From Theobroma cacao (Eukaryota > Streptophyta > Magnoliopsida > Malvales > Malvaceae), in the NCBI RefSeq assembly GCF_000208745.1, contig NC_030850.1, positions 20,482,725 to 20,546,724 on the forward strand: a stretch of DNA of 64,000 bases, given 5' to 3'. Under the pieces are notes generated by a model. The model worked only from the letters and a program-made list of their open reading frames with translations. It was not told where the DNA came from and did no database searches. Below are positions 36,060-47,614 of this stretch, piece after piece; position 1 is the first letter of the stretch, and every line of letters starts with the position of its first letter. The translations under genes and the position numbers were made by a program.

Positions 36060-37512
36060 GCTTACCACTTTTTAAAGAATTGCATTGCATTTCTGTTTTC
36101 CTTAACTTCAAGGATTGGTTTTAGTGTCACTTGGTAAGGTTCCCTAAGGCTTGTTATTACTGGTATTGACAAGTTGACCCATTTGTGTCTCAAGATTTTA
36201 AGGTGATGCCACCTGACTTTGTATGAGAGAATTAGTATTTGCCATGTATTATATGAATAACTTTTCTATAAATGGCCTTTTCTCAAGCATAGGAGGTCTA
36301 TCTTGAGGTGGAAATCCATGTGGAAAGTTTGGCTTAGGTGCTAATGAGGATCCTTGGTTGTTACTCCATGAGAAATTAGGATGATTCCTTCAACCAGGAT
36401 TGAAGTTGTTGAAATATGGATTATTCGATTGTCTTTTAAAATTTCCAATAAACTATGTAGATTCTATAGTAATAGGACATTAATCACAAGGATGCTTATC
36501 TTCACATAACTCACATGTTGAAAATGGACTGTGAAAAACATGAACACCCAATGTCTCAATTTTCTTAGTGAGAGCAACCAATTGTGTAGTCAAAGCATTA
36601 ATTTCGTCAAGCTTATGAATACCAGCAACTTTTCTTGAATCGAATCTCTCATATGGCCATTGATAATTGTTGGAAGTCGTTTCTTCTAACAAGTGATAAG
36701 CCTCATTCAGGGACTTACTTGTCAGTGTTCTTACTGTTGTAGCATCAATGGCGGTTCTAATTAGTCGTAGCAAACCATTATGAAAAGTCTGAACTTGCAA
36801 CCATTTAGGTAATCCATGGTGAGGACACCTCCTAAGCAAATCTTTATACCTTTCCCAAGCCTCATACAGTGATTCAAAATCAAATTGCATAAAAGAAGTG
36901 ATATCATTCTGTATCTTAGTTGTCTTAGCTAGAGGGAAAAACTTAGCGAAGATTTTCTAAGCCAAATCATAACAAGTAGTAATGGAACCAATTGGAAGCG
37001 AATTCAACCAACTCTTTGCATTATTTCTCAGTGAAAATGCAAAACCTTAATCTAATGGCATCATCAAAAATGCCATTTATCTTAAATGTATCGTAAATCT
37101 CCAAAAAAATTCATAATATAAGTATTAGGATCATCATTTGGCAATCCCCAAAACTGAATTGAAGTTTGAAACATCTAAATGATTGCTGGCTTAATCTCAA
37201 AGTTATTGGCTTAGATGGTAGGTCTACAGATGCTAGAATGAAGGCCTTAAACGAAAGGTACAACATATTCTCATAAGGACTTGTTCTCTTCTTGTTAATC
37301 AACCATTATTTTAGATTAACTTGAAGCTTGTGAATTTTTTTTTGAAGCTTCGAAGAGTCTTTTCAATTTTTGGATCAAAAGGAACAATTTCCAAACTTCT
37401 CACTTTTAGCATACAACAACCAAAAGCACTGGAAAACAAATAAAAAGAAAGTTTGAATTAAGATTAAGATTGCTTGGTATTAATATTAACAAAAGAAAAT
37501 TTGGCACAAATC
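36060..37512 (-). pseudogene. Gag remnant of the Athila-like element
   Basis: The longest open piece (36480-36890) reads ESLYEAWERYKDLLRRCPHH, then WLQVQTFHNGL and EAYHLLEETTSNNYQWPYER, which is the retrotransposon gag domain of plant Ty3/Athila elements, and ends with a zinc-finger-like CELCEDKHPCD. Upstream pieces (37100-37250) resemble the N-terminal gag part (LPNDDPNTYI) but are broken by stops and shifts. Downstream, NHPNFSWSNNQGSSL near 36330-36380 continues the usual gag order. The gene ends at the boundary with family X at 36060, so protease and pol are missing. Confidence 0.85.
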
Positions 37513-37532
37513 CATGGCAATGGCACCAAAAC
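37513..37532 (-). other. Primer-binding site of the Athila-like element
   Basis: On the - strand the LTR end CCGACAACA is followed by AGG and then TTTTGGTGCCATTGCCATGG, a slightly decayed form of the TGGCGCCGTTGCCGGGG site used by Athila-type elements. Confidence 0.75.
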
Positions 37533-37534
37533 CT

Positions 37535-40500
37535 TGTTGTCGGATTCATCACGCAAGTGCATGTATTATTAACAAGTAATATTGTCACGACCCGGTACTC
37601 CCCTCGAGCTCGTGACAACCGTCGCGGTGTCCCGATAGACACTCATCACCTGAAATGCCAACCAAAACCCCGCAAGGCTTTAATATCAGTTTCTCATTCC
37701 CCCTGTGAGTAATCATTGCTAAATATCATGTTCTAAAAGATTTTAAGTTATTTCCAATTTAAAACAATAAAAAAATTATTTCTGTTTCATAGGGGCATTT
37801 TGGTCATTTTTCCTTGAACATTTCGAAATCTACTAAAAATGTAGTATGCAAGTACAAAACACATAATTCATAATAAAAAATAAGTTTAAACATCTAAAAC
37901 CTTTATTTAAAATGAAATTATGATTATTTAAATATAATAAAAAAATAAAAGAAATATTCAATAAAATATTCTATTTTCTTATTAAACACTATTTTTAGAG
38001 TTATACGTAAAAAATTTTTACAGCGTAAAAATAAAATAAATTCATACATACTGTAATACAGTAAGCCAGAGTATTTAATTTAATTTACAATAATCAGTGG
38101 GCCCACGAATAACCAAAAGTAAGGGAGACTGTAAACTTACAGTTTGGAGGATGTAAATCCAATAGTAGCCTCGATGGAATCAGCTATTTACAGCCTATTC
38201 TGAGCCTGAAATGGGTGGAAAAGAGGGTGGTGAGATTATATAATCCCAGTGAGTAAACAAATATCATCCAAAATATCTAAAGTCGAGTAAATGGAGACGA
38301 TTAAAATATTCCATCTCAATATGTATTTCATAAAATAAATATTCATTTCATTTAAATAATCAACATGGCTTATGAGTATCTTAAAAGCTTGGCTCCTGCC
38401 AAAATCATTCTCGGGAATACCTTGACTGAGGTATTTAACCGAGTCCGTCAAGGCTGTTAAAAATTTATGTACGCATAAATCATGTTTTTATTTTGAAAAC
38501 ATAACCGTTCCTTGGCATTAGCGGAGTTCATCATCACAAGGTGGTTTGACGTGACGTGAACTCTAACCATACCTCAGGAGATACGCTACGCGCCTCTCCG
38601 ATCGAGGTACATATATAACCGGATTTTGTGCCCCTCTAATAGCCTGGTCCACAAAACCCACCCACTGCAGCAAGCTAAACCCACCATACAATAAAATTTT
38701 GACAGCATGACATCACTAATATTATACTACCCAGCCTGTAAATGTAAAATAGTGCAGTTCACAAACCACAATTCTAGCCAGTCATGCCAACACATTATCA
38801 TAAGCCATCAATTAGAACCATTAATTTGCAACACATTAAGTGGTCTCCAGTTACTCTATTTTCAAAGCCAAGACAATTTATAAAATCTTTTCATTTAAAC
38901 ACATTTTGTTCATAAAACCTAAAAATTAACCATTTAAACTCATTTTCCATAAAATGCACAAAATCGAATAAAAAGACCACTTGAGATAATTAAAATGATG
39001 ATAAGGTTACTCACTATTTCGGAAGTCGAATTTTTAGAGTACTCCGACTATCGATCCTCGGGTACAATTTCTTTGCCTTTATCAGAGGATTCACCACCTA
39101 GACATAATGCACAATCAAGCAATTTACCACATTGGTGATAAATTGTTATAAAACTATATGGATGCATGAAATGGAATGCAAATTGTTCGGATTATCGTCC
39201 AAACACGCTGTTCTACACAAATTCAACCTAAATAATACGATATTGGCCTAATTCGATCTATCACTCGATTAATTGGCCAACATGTCCAATTCAACTCCAA
39301 TTACTTCCATTTTTCTTCTAATTCTCCAAACCATCAAACACAAGTCAAATAGCATAAAATTTAGCAAAATTATCTTCACATTTTCTCTTGGAAATTTCGG
39401 CCATGGTGAGTGCATCAACACTATGATTTTTCCTACACGATTTTCTCACCATAATTCATCATTTCCTCATCAATTCACTTGAAATAAAATCAAAATCATC
39501 ATCAATATTCCACATGGAGAATTCGGCCAATGATGGGTGATGGGAGAAAATGAATTTTCCTTGTTGGTTTTTCGTCCTACACATCATGAACTAACTAAAA
39601 ACACTAAAATATCTTAAAATCTAACCAAATCAAGCATCAAAACTCCTCCCCGCATGTCCGACCAGCAAGAGACCCATCATGAAACCATGTGATTCAACCA
39701 TGGAAAATGCTCAAGAATGTATGGGAAAGGTAGATCACAAGCTAGAATTGAAAAATCTTACCTTTTTTCACTTGTTTCCTTGAATTTTCACACTTTTCCC
39801 TTGAATTTTTCCACCTAGGGTTTTTGTTCTTCTTTTCTTCCTTTGTTCCTCCTTTGTTCTTCCTTTGTTCTTGTTTTGGTCGGCCGTACGAAGAGAAATA
39901 GGCTGATTTTATGTTAATTTAAAGTTAAAAAATAAATGGATATAAACTTGACACATGTCACCATTCCATTGGTCCATGTGTCATACTTGCCCATTAAGCA
40001 ATCTCTCTCCACCACTTAAATTTCCTCAATTATCCATGATAATATTGGGTAAAATCCATGTGCTGGACAAGTGTTGGGTGGTGTAAAACTACAATTTTGC
40101 CCCTAGGGTGGCAAAATGACTATTTTACCCCTATGCTCGAAAAAATGTCAGAATTAAAATTTTTTACTTCTCAAACTCAAATTATGTTCTAAATAGTCAA
40201 CCTTGATCAAAAACTTCTTCCAACATTCACATCTTAACCTCGGGTGGCAAAATGACCATTTTGCCCCTAGATCATGAAAATTTCAATTTGACTCCAAATC
40301 GGTCTTCGAACTTTGAATCACCATTTTAAGTCATTCTGGGGTTTTAAAATTCTCAATTTCATCTTGAAATCTCTATTTGGTCTAGTTCGAGGCTTAATTC
40401 AACTTAGTTGCACCACTAGGTACACTACCGACTTTTGACAATTTTTCGAGACTTTCCAAGTATGCAAGCATATTGTCAATCACATGAATGATATGGCAAG

Positions 40501-42153
40501 TATTTTATAAAGTCAGGCTTGACAAATATAATAGAAAGTAAAGTTCATTCCCATGGAGAATTGTCCAAATCTTTTTGCTAAGTACTAAAATTAACACAAA
40601 TTAATCTTATCAAAACAACTAAATTTAAAGCTACTAAAAATTAAAAAACCTAAAACTAAAACTAAAATTGAAAGCAAAAATAAAAATTTAACTAGAATCA
40701 ATTAATCAAAAGTTTAAAACCATAATATCGCCTCAATATTTCATCTGAATCTTTTTTACTCTCTCTCTACTTACTAGATAGGCTTAAGTTGTTAACCTAA
40801 AGTTCTAATGTATTTATAAGTTTCTTCCGATGTTCTTATAAAAAAATCTTCCTTAAGTAGCTTACTATATTCCTATGCAAATTGAAATTAAGAAAGACTC
40901 ATTAAGCTTAGACTTTATTTATAGCTACATATGACATATAAGTGTATTCTTACCATACACATGAATCGAATCAATCATCTCATGCAATTGATATTGAACA
41001 TATGCTATTTCATCCATGGCTAACTTTAAACTCCCTCTTCCAGTGTTTCCCAATCAATCTAATTGGTGATCAAATAATCAGATGCATTAAGAATAGAATT
41101 GAAATAAACAGCTCAAATACTATCAATCATAAGCAAGAAAGAATATAAAAAATTCAAACTATGCATTGGGTTTAATTGCAGCTCTAGATTAAAAATTTAG
41201 TTCCACATAACTATTAAAAATATCATCCAAAAAAGTATAACCATTAAAACTAAACAAAGAAAGTATAAAAATAACAAAAGAAGAAAGAACTCCAAGATTT
41301 GTCAAGTTTTTTATCCGCAATCTTCCTTGTTTTCCTTGCTTTCTTACTAACTTGAATGCTTTTTTTTCTTCAAAGAACTCTTTCTTAATTGTTGTTGAAA
41401 TGTGCTCTGGAAAAAGGGTTAAATAGAGCTCTAATTTGTGTCAAAATAGAAGTCCGAATGCACCAAAATTCTCCTTTGATTTGTGAATGCCAAGGCCTTC
41501 CTCCATGGGCGTTGTGGCCTTACTTCCTTGAGCACCGTGGCACCATGCTCTCAGTTTATTTTTTTCACATTTTCCTTTTGAGTGCTGTAGTGTTGCCTCT
41601 TTGGTGGCCACAACATCCAGTCCTCTATTTAGCCAAAGCGTCCTTGCCTTGTTGGGGTGTCGCGGCCTTGATGCTTCATGGCCATGACGCTCTATAGTTT
41701 GTCTTGAATTTCCAAGTTCTACTGCATTACTTCAAATTGTGACATGATTTTGTACTTCTTCGAGGCTGAACTGGAAAAAGTGGTAAGCATGAGAGTTATA
41801 AATTCACCTTTTTAATTTTCAATGGTTCAAGAATCACATCAATTGGACTACTGTAGTTAAATATATGCTTGAAATAGCGGAACATATGTAGTGGAAGTTT
41901 ACACTTTGAATGAATTCTTCTTCAAAAAATATCACCCTTTTCATAGCACACCTAGAAAAGCAACCCACTAACTTAAATAATAACTAAACTTGAAGTAAAA
42001 TATCATAAATTAATTTAAAGCAATTTAACCTAATATAATTAACTTAAATAAAATAAATGACTAACAATAACTAATTCTTAAACTAAATATCAAGATTTTA
42101 GACTAAATACACTTGAAATTGCGATCAAATAACTCTATAAAATAGAGTTATCA
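37535..42153 (-). mobile_element. 5' LTR of the Athila-like element, interrupted by a solo LTR
   Basis: 37535-37582 and 40525-42153 together match the 3' LTR at 22616-24237; for example AATAGAAAGTAAAGTTC occurs in both. The intervening 37583-40524 is an inserted solo LTR with its own target duplication. Confidence 0.85.
37583..40524 (-). mobile_element. Solo LTR B (2942 bp) with AATAT target duplication
   Basis: Same family as solo LTR A: TGTCACGACCCGGTACTCCC at one end, CAGGCTTGACA at the other, and related sequence throughout (a TGGGCCCACGA..CCAAAAGTAA-like stretch, a GTGGTGAGATTATA stretch, and the GTACGCATAAATCATGTTTT block). AATAT flanks it at 37578-37582 and 40525-40529. No internal domain. 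Confidence 0.85.
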
Positions 42154-42285
42154 TGGCCCTTTATGCTCACCGACCATTTAGTGCTGGGCTTTACGCTACT
42201 AGTGTTAAGGGAATTAACGTGCACCTCTACTATTAGCTAAAGCATTTGGTTGAAATGGTAAGCGCTTGATTCTAGAAACAAAGGT
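42154..42285. repeat. Tandem SINE-like repeat, right part
   Basis: Continues the second unit interrupted at 22615. CTACTAGTGTTAAGGGAATTA, and then GGTTGAAATGGTAAGCGCTTG, match the first unit at about 22367-22430. It supports the reading that everything from 22616 to 42153 arrived as one nested insertion. Confidence 0.55.
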
Positions 42286-43775
42286 TGTTAACTTTGAGCT
42301 ATATTATGTTTTGATTTGACAACTGGACACTGTAAACAAAGATTGTTAGCCTTGCGTTATATTAGGTTTTGATTTGACAAAAATTAAGTGATATATTGGT
42401 TTTAATGTCAAGCATTTGAAATTGTCTCAATCATATTTTTCATCCCCTAATGTCACACAATTGTTTGAAAAGCCATGCATGATTAGAAAACATCCCAAAA
42501 GCTTTCAAACAATGAATCTTCAGCTAAGTAAATACAAAGCAAACATGCCTTGAATTAATATTTGATTACAGGAAAGAGGCATGGAAGAAATAGTTGAAGA
42601 AAGGCACTAAAAAGTCAAGGAATCTTGAAGACACAATGTAAAAGTCAATCCTAGAGAAGCTTAAGTCAATCTAATGGCAAAATGAGTGGAAAACTTGAAG
42701 AACACAAAACCATAGTCAACCTTGAGCTAGAGAGCTTGAGGAAATGAAGTTCTTCAAAGCCATAGTCGAGCTTGGCATCCATATAGTCAACCTTGAGGAA
42801 TTTGATGTGCGAAAAAAAGGATTTTTCAAAGCCATAGTCAACCTTTAAGCTATTATAGTTGACTACTTCAGTCCAAATTTGAAAAATGCAAACTTTAGGG
42901 AATTGGATCAAGTCGAGAAAGCTTATACTCGACTATGAAACCTTGATTTGAGATTTTTGAATAACATAGTTGACGTTAAGAGTGTTATAGTCAACCTTCA
43001 AGCTTTAGTAATGACCAGATTTAATTCAAACTTATGTTTAATAGTTGCAAATATCATTATAACTATAAAAAGTAGCCTTTGAGTCACAACACTTCGTTTG
43101 AAAACCCTAGAAAGACCTTCAACCTTTTCTTTTCTCTCTAGCCTTCATCCTAGTCTTTCAACAAGCATTCAAAAAACATAGAAGCTCATTCACTCACTTG
43201 AAAATCCATGAGTTGAAATTCTTTAGATTATATCTTCTTTTTGTACACAAAGCTTAAACTTTTAGCACACAACCTTTTTAGAGGCATTCTTGCTATTCAT
43301 TGTACCCATATTGTAAAGGTTCTAGCTTAACCTTGGAAAGCTATTTAAGGGTTGTTCTTGTTCTCGTGTAAAGGCATTGTTAAAGGTTATGCATGCTCTC
43401 ATGAAAAGAAAATTTGTGGGTTTTGGTTGAAAATGTGAAAAACCATTATGAGGGTTGTTGGTTGATCCCATGAAAAGCCGTTGTGAGGGTTTAATGTTTG
43501 GTCCCATAAAAAGCACATTTCCTTGAATGGATTTTAAATTCCTTAGTTTCCAACAGAGTGGATGTAGGTAATAGAGAAAGCACATTTACTTTAATGCTTT
43601 ATGATTTATTGTTGTATACTTGTTTTAGAAAAGTCACACACTTAGTTTTTGACAATTTTTGGTTGCAAAATATTTGGCTTTTACACTTGGTTTTCAAAGA
43701 ATTTTTCTTAAATACAAATTCACCTACCTCTTAATATTTATTGCATTAAGCTTAAACTACTAAAAATTAGTATTA
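42286..43775 (+). mobile_element. Copia-type LTR and leader remnant
   Basis: Begins with a small tandem duplication (TGTTAACTTTGAGCTATATT and TGTTAGCCTTGCGTTATATT about 58 bp apart) and contains repeated ATAGTCAACCTT motifs between 42600 and 43010. It ends where TTAGTATTAGAGCAAAGACT (43768 on) resembles a decayed Met-tRNA primer site. No frames of note. Exact boundaries are uncertain. Confidence 0.5.
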
Positions 43776-44940
43776 GAGCAAAGACTCAATGTTACAAGTC
43801 TAACAGCTTTTAGTGTTCCGTTGTAGAAACTCGAATCATCAAAAATGGAGGTTACAACCATTGTGCTTGGTGACAGGCAATCAATCTAAAGACCTCCTCT
43901 CTTTGTAGGTACAAACTACTTTTATTGAAAAAAGCATATGGTAATGTTTATACAATCTATGGACTTAGATGCTTGAAAGGTAATATTAGATGGTCCACAT
44001 ATGCCTTATAAGGAAGTAGATAATAAAATAGTGATTAAGACTAGACATGAGTGTAGTGATAAAGATAAAAAATGGATTTAAATAAATTGCAAAGCATACA
44101 ACATTCTAATTCGCTCCTTAGGTGCTAGTGACTTCAACAAAGTATCAATGTGTGAAAATGCCAAGCAAATTTGGGATACTTTAGAGACTACTTATGAGGG
44201 AACAAACCATGTTAAGGAATCCAAGATTGGATACACATGATTGTGAGCTCTCTAGGATGAAAAAAGGTGAATCTATAATTGAGATGTTTGAGAGATTCAT
44301 AAATATAGTTGAAGGTTTAAAGGCTTTAGGGAAAACTTTCCCAATACCAACTTGTGAAGAAAATCCTTTATAGCTTACCTAAATCTTGGAGACCTAAAGT
44401 AGCCACTGTAGAAGAAACTAGAAACTCAACAATTTCTAGCTAGACGAGTTACTAGGATCTTTACTCACCTACAAGATGACATTGAAACATGAGAGTGAGT
44501 TAGAGAGTCTTAAAAGAATATAGTATGAAAAAGGGCATAGCCTTTAAATCCATAGTAGATAAAGAGGAAATAAACATAAAAAATGAGAGTGAAAATGAAG
44601 AGGATATGACCATGTTAGCTAGGAAGTTCAATAGAATTTTGAAACAAAACTTTAGAAATAAGAGACCTACAAAAAGGGATGTGTCGAAAGAAGAGCATAC
44701 AAGAGCTTACTCATTATGCTATGATTTCAAGAAACAACATCACATCAAGTATGAATGCCCAAGTAGGAAAAACATCTCCAGAAATCTAGAAAAGGGTAAT
44801 AATGGCTACATGGGGTGATGATGATGATGATTCCAAAGGTGAGAGAAATAATATTGTATCAAATCCATGCCTTATGGCACTTGATAGCTACAAGGAAGAA
44901 CCAAAATGTTTGAAGTCAAAAGCACAACAAAATGGGAAAT
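43776..44940 (+). pseudogene. Copia gag remnant
   Basis: Pieces in several frames: LGASDFNKVSMCENAKQIWD near 44120-44180, KKGESIIEMFERFINIVEGL near 44260-44320, and an open stretch 44525-44818 ending with a degenerate zinc knuckle (CYDFKKQHHIKYEC, second cysteine changed to phenylalanine). This is the order of a copia gag (UBN2 type) domain. Several stops and shifts interrupt it. Homology ends at about 44940, where LTR-like sequence of another family starts, so pol is missing. Confidence 0.8.
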
Positions 44941-44949
44941 GGTACTTTT

Positions 44950-46275
44950 TATAATTAGGGTACTTTAAGTTAGCTATTTTAATTTTATGTTTTTCTTTTT
45001 ATTTTAGTTATTATTTATTGGTTTTTATATTTTTTTGTAGGATTAAAAGTGATTGGGCTTAATTTTGGAAAGTAAGTTGTTGAAAGACCCATAATCTGCT
45101 TGCGTATGTTTTAGTATTTTGGCCATATCTCGAGTTACAGAACTTTAAATGATGTGATTCTTAAACCATTAGAAAGCTAAGAGACAGAGCTACAACTTTT
45201 AGGAAGATCACGTTACCCAGTTCTGCTTCAAAGATATAGAAAATCGCGTAGGAAAATAGCTAGACGTACTGTGCCGGGAATGGAAATTTGTAAAGATTGA
45301 CAATTGAATTTTGGACCTCTTATTATACTTTTAAGCCCAATTAAACCCTAGGTCAGCTTAAGGAACTTTAGGTTAAGTTTGTTAGTATAAATAGGATATG
45401 TTTAACAACATTAGAGAGACAACTTTTGAGAGATTCAAGAAGTTATAAGTTGAGGCTGAAACTTGGAGATTAGGGCAGAAAATATTGTTTTGTTTTCTTC
45501 ATTAGCTTTTATCTTTCTTGATACTTTCAATGGTTGAATTTTATACAATGTTATTTTATTTTGCAATTATAAGTAGCTAAATTTCTTTTTCTAGGATTGC
45601 AATTGAACCACATGTAGTCTAAATTTTTAATCTCTTTCTTACTTATCTTTAATGGGATTTGAATTGTTTATTCCAATTTGTTCTTAATGCTTTTAATTGC
45701 TTGGCCACCAATTAAATTGATCTAGGAACCTAAACAAACTTGGGAAAGGGAGTTTAGAGTAAACTAAAATTGGGATAGCATATGATCTTATTAATTGATT
45801 TGCGTATAGGATAGAGACATACCTATAAGCCATATGTAGCCAGATTAGAGCCTGCACTTAATGAGTCTATTTTAATTTCAATTCACATAGGGATATAGTG
45901 TTTTTGTTAAAATAGATATTTTTATAAGATGAGTCAGGAGACCCTTATAAATAATTTAAGACTCTAGGTTAGCAATTCAACCCATTGAAATAAGATAAGG
46001 AAGAGAGGTAAGATTCAGATAAAGTGTGAGGGATATTGTAATCCTAAGTTTATTGATTGGATATTTTCTCAAGTTATTATTTTGATTTTTCTTGTTGGTT
46101 TTAATTTTAGTTTTAATTAATTATTTAATTTTGATTATTTGGATAAGATTAAATTGTTCTAATTTTAGTACTTAGTAAAGTTTTAGATCAATTCCCTGTG
46201 GGATCGATACCCTGCTTGCTAATATACTATCTATTCGATACGTATACTTGCGTAGTAGGATTTTAGCTGACAATA
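44950..46275 (+). mobile_element. Athila-like LTR fragment, + orientation
   Basis: Similar to the complement of the Athila-like LTRs here: AACCATTAGAAAGCTAAGAG, CCTGTGGGATCGATACCCTG, and an end GTAGGATTTTAGCTGACAA comparable to GGTGAATCCGACAACA. Its 5' part is missing. Confidence 0.6.
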
Positions 46276-47208
46276 TTCAAACTACATATTGAAATCCACC
46301 ACAATCCTAGAAAGATAATTTAGCTCATAATATGTAATAAAAACAACATCCAAAGAAGTTTAGAGATGAATCCAAGTCAAAGAAAATAAAAGAAGTACAA
46401 AAGTACAGAAAGAAAGGCTCCAAGTAACCAAATTTCCAAAATCCTGTCAAATTTTTATTTTAGAAAATCATCTAGAGCTACGGCACTACTTCTTCAGTGC
46501 TGCAGTGCTGAGCTCTCAAGAAAATTGTATGTTGAGCTTCCTTTCACCAACGTTGTAGCCTTGTTCTCTCAGTGTTGTGATAGTCTATCAAGTTTGAACG
46601 TGATTTTGACCTTGATTGGGTCCTAACAGGTAAAAGTTTTAAACATAAAAGTTGTATCCATATCTCTAAATTTCCAAAGGATTAAGAATCATGTCAATTG
46701 AACTTCTGGATTGAAAAATATACTCCAAATAATGCATCATGTTCAGTCCATGCATACTACTACAGTGCTCCCACTTAGACAAATATTTTGACCATGATCC
46801 AATCCGAACTAGGTAAAGTGGTAAACATAAAAGTTGTATGCTTCCTCTTAGAATTCTATTGGTTTAAGAATCACCTCATTTGGAGTTTTTTAGAGAGAGA
46901 TATGATCAAAATACCACAATACATATAAATGAAGCCATCACCATACTTGCACGAATTTTCATCAAATAAGCCTTTTTCATCAAATTTCCTACAAAAGTAA
47001 TAAGAGAAATTACCAATACTACTCTTAAAGTAATTTAAAACAAAATAACATAAAATTTAACTAAAATAACTTAAATTAACAACTCAACATGCAATCAAAC
47101 TTAAATTAGAAAAACACCTAAAACGCTACAATTCGAACCTAAAATCTCAAAGATCTAACTACTTAAGCCCCCAAAATGTGTCAAAATAACTCTATATAAT
47201 AGAGTTAT
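46276..47208 (-). mobile_element. Athila-like LTR fragment, - orientation
   Basis: Begins mid-LTR (TTCAAACTACATATTG, compare TTCAAACTACTCATTAGG at 23299) and ends on the + strand with TAATAGAGTTATCA, the complement of the TGATAACTC LTR start. It is placed head to tail-inverted against the fragment 44950-46275. Confidence 0.6.
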
Positions 47209-47614
47209 CAGGGACTTCAGGAATGGCGAAAATGCTGAATTTTGCCAAGAAACTTGGGTTCTGTGTTCAAAGTATCAGTACATTTAGAGCATGTATCGAT
47301 ACATTCTAAACAAAATGCTTCAGGAGGTTTTTTGTGCAAAATGCATCGATAGATTCTTGAAAGTCTCAATACATTTGAGAATGTATCAATAAATTCATTG
47401 CAGAAAAGGTTGCTGATTGAATTTGATGAGAATTTCAAAGGTAAAGAGCCTTCTAAAGGTTTTACAAACTTGTTTTCATGCAAATGCTATTTAAAATGTG
47501 TTTAAATACCATGTCTGTAAACTTTGCAATTAAATTATTTATGAATGGCATGAGATTACAAGTGCCTGTTTACAAAATACTCTTATCTCTTGCTTGTCCC
47601 TTTCCCGTATCCAC
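47209..47614. repeat. Repeat-derived stretch with TATCGATACATT-like motifs
   Basis: Several variants of ATGTATCGATACATTC (about 47290-47400) resemble short palindromic motifs of some copia LTRs. No gene. Cut by the solo LTR at 47615. Confidence 0.35.

Larger units (their letters stand above)
22616..42153 (-). mobile_element. Athila-like retrotransposon, heavily nested and deleted
   Basis: Oriented on the - strand: 5' LTR 42153-37535 (interrupted by a solo LTR), primer-binding site 37532-37513, gag remnant to 36060, then a 11.2-kb inserted element, then only about 600 bp of its own 3' internal region with a PPT, and the 3' LTR 24237-22616. Flanking bases CGACC (22611-22615) and TGGCC (42154-42158) look like one target duplication changed by two transitions. 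The pol region is missing; the same deletion probably removed the start of the inserted element's 5' LTR. Confidence 0.7.
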
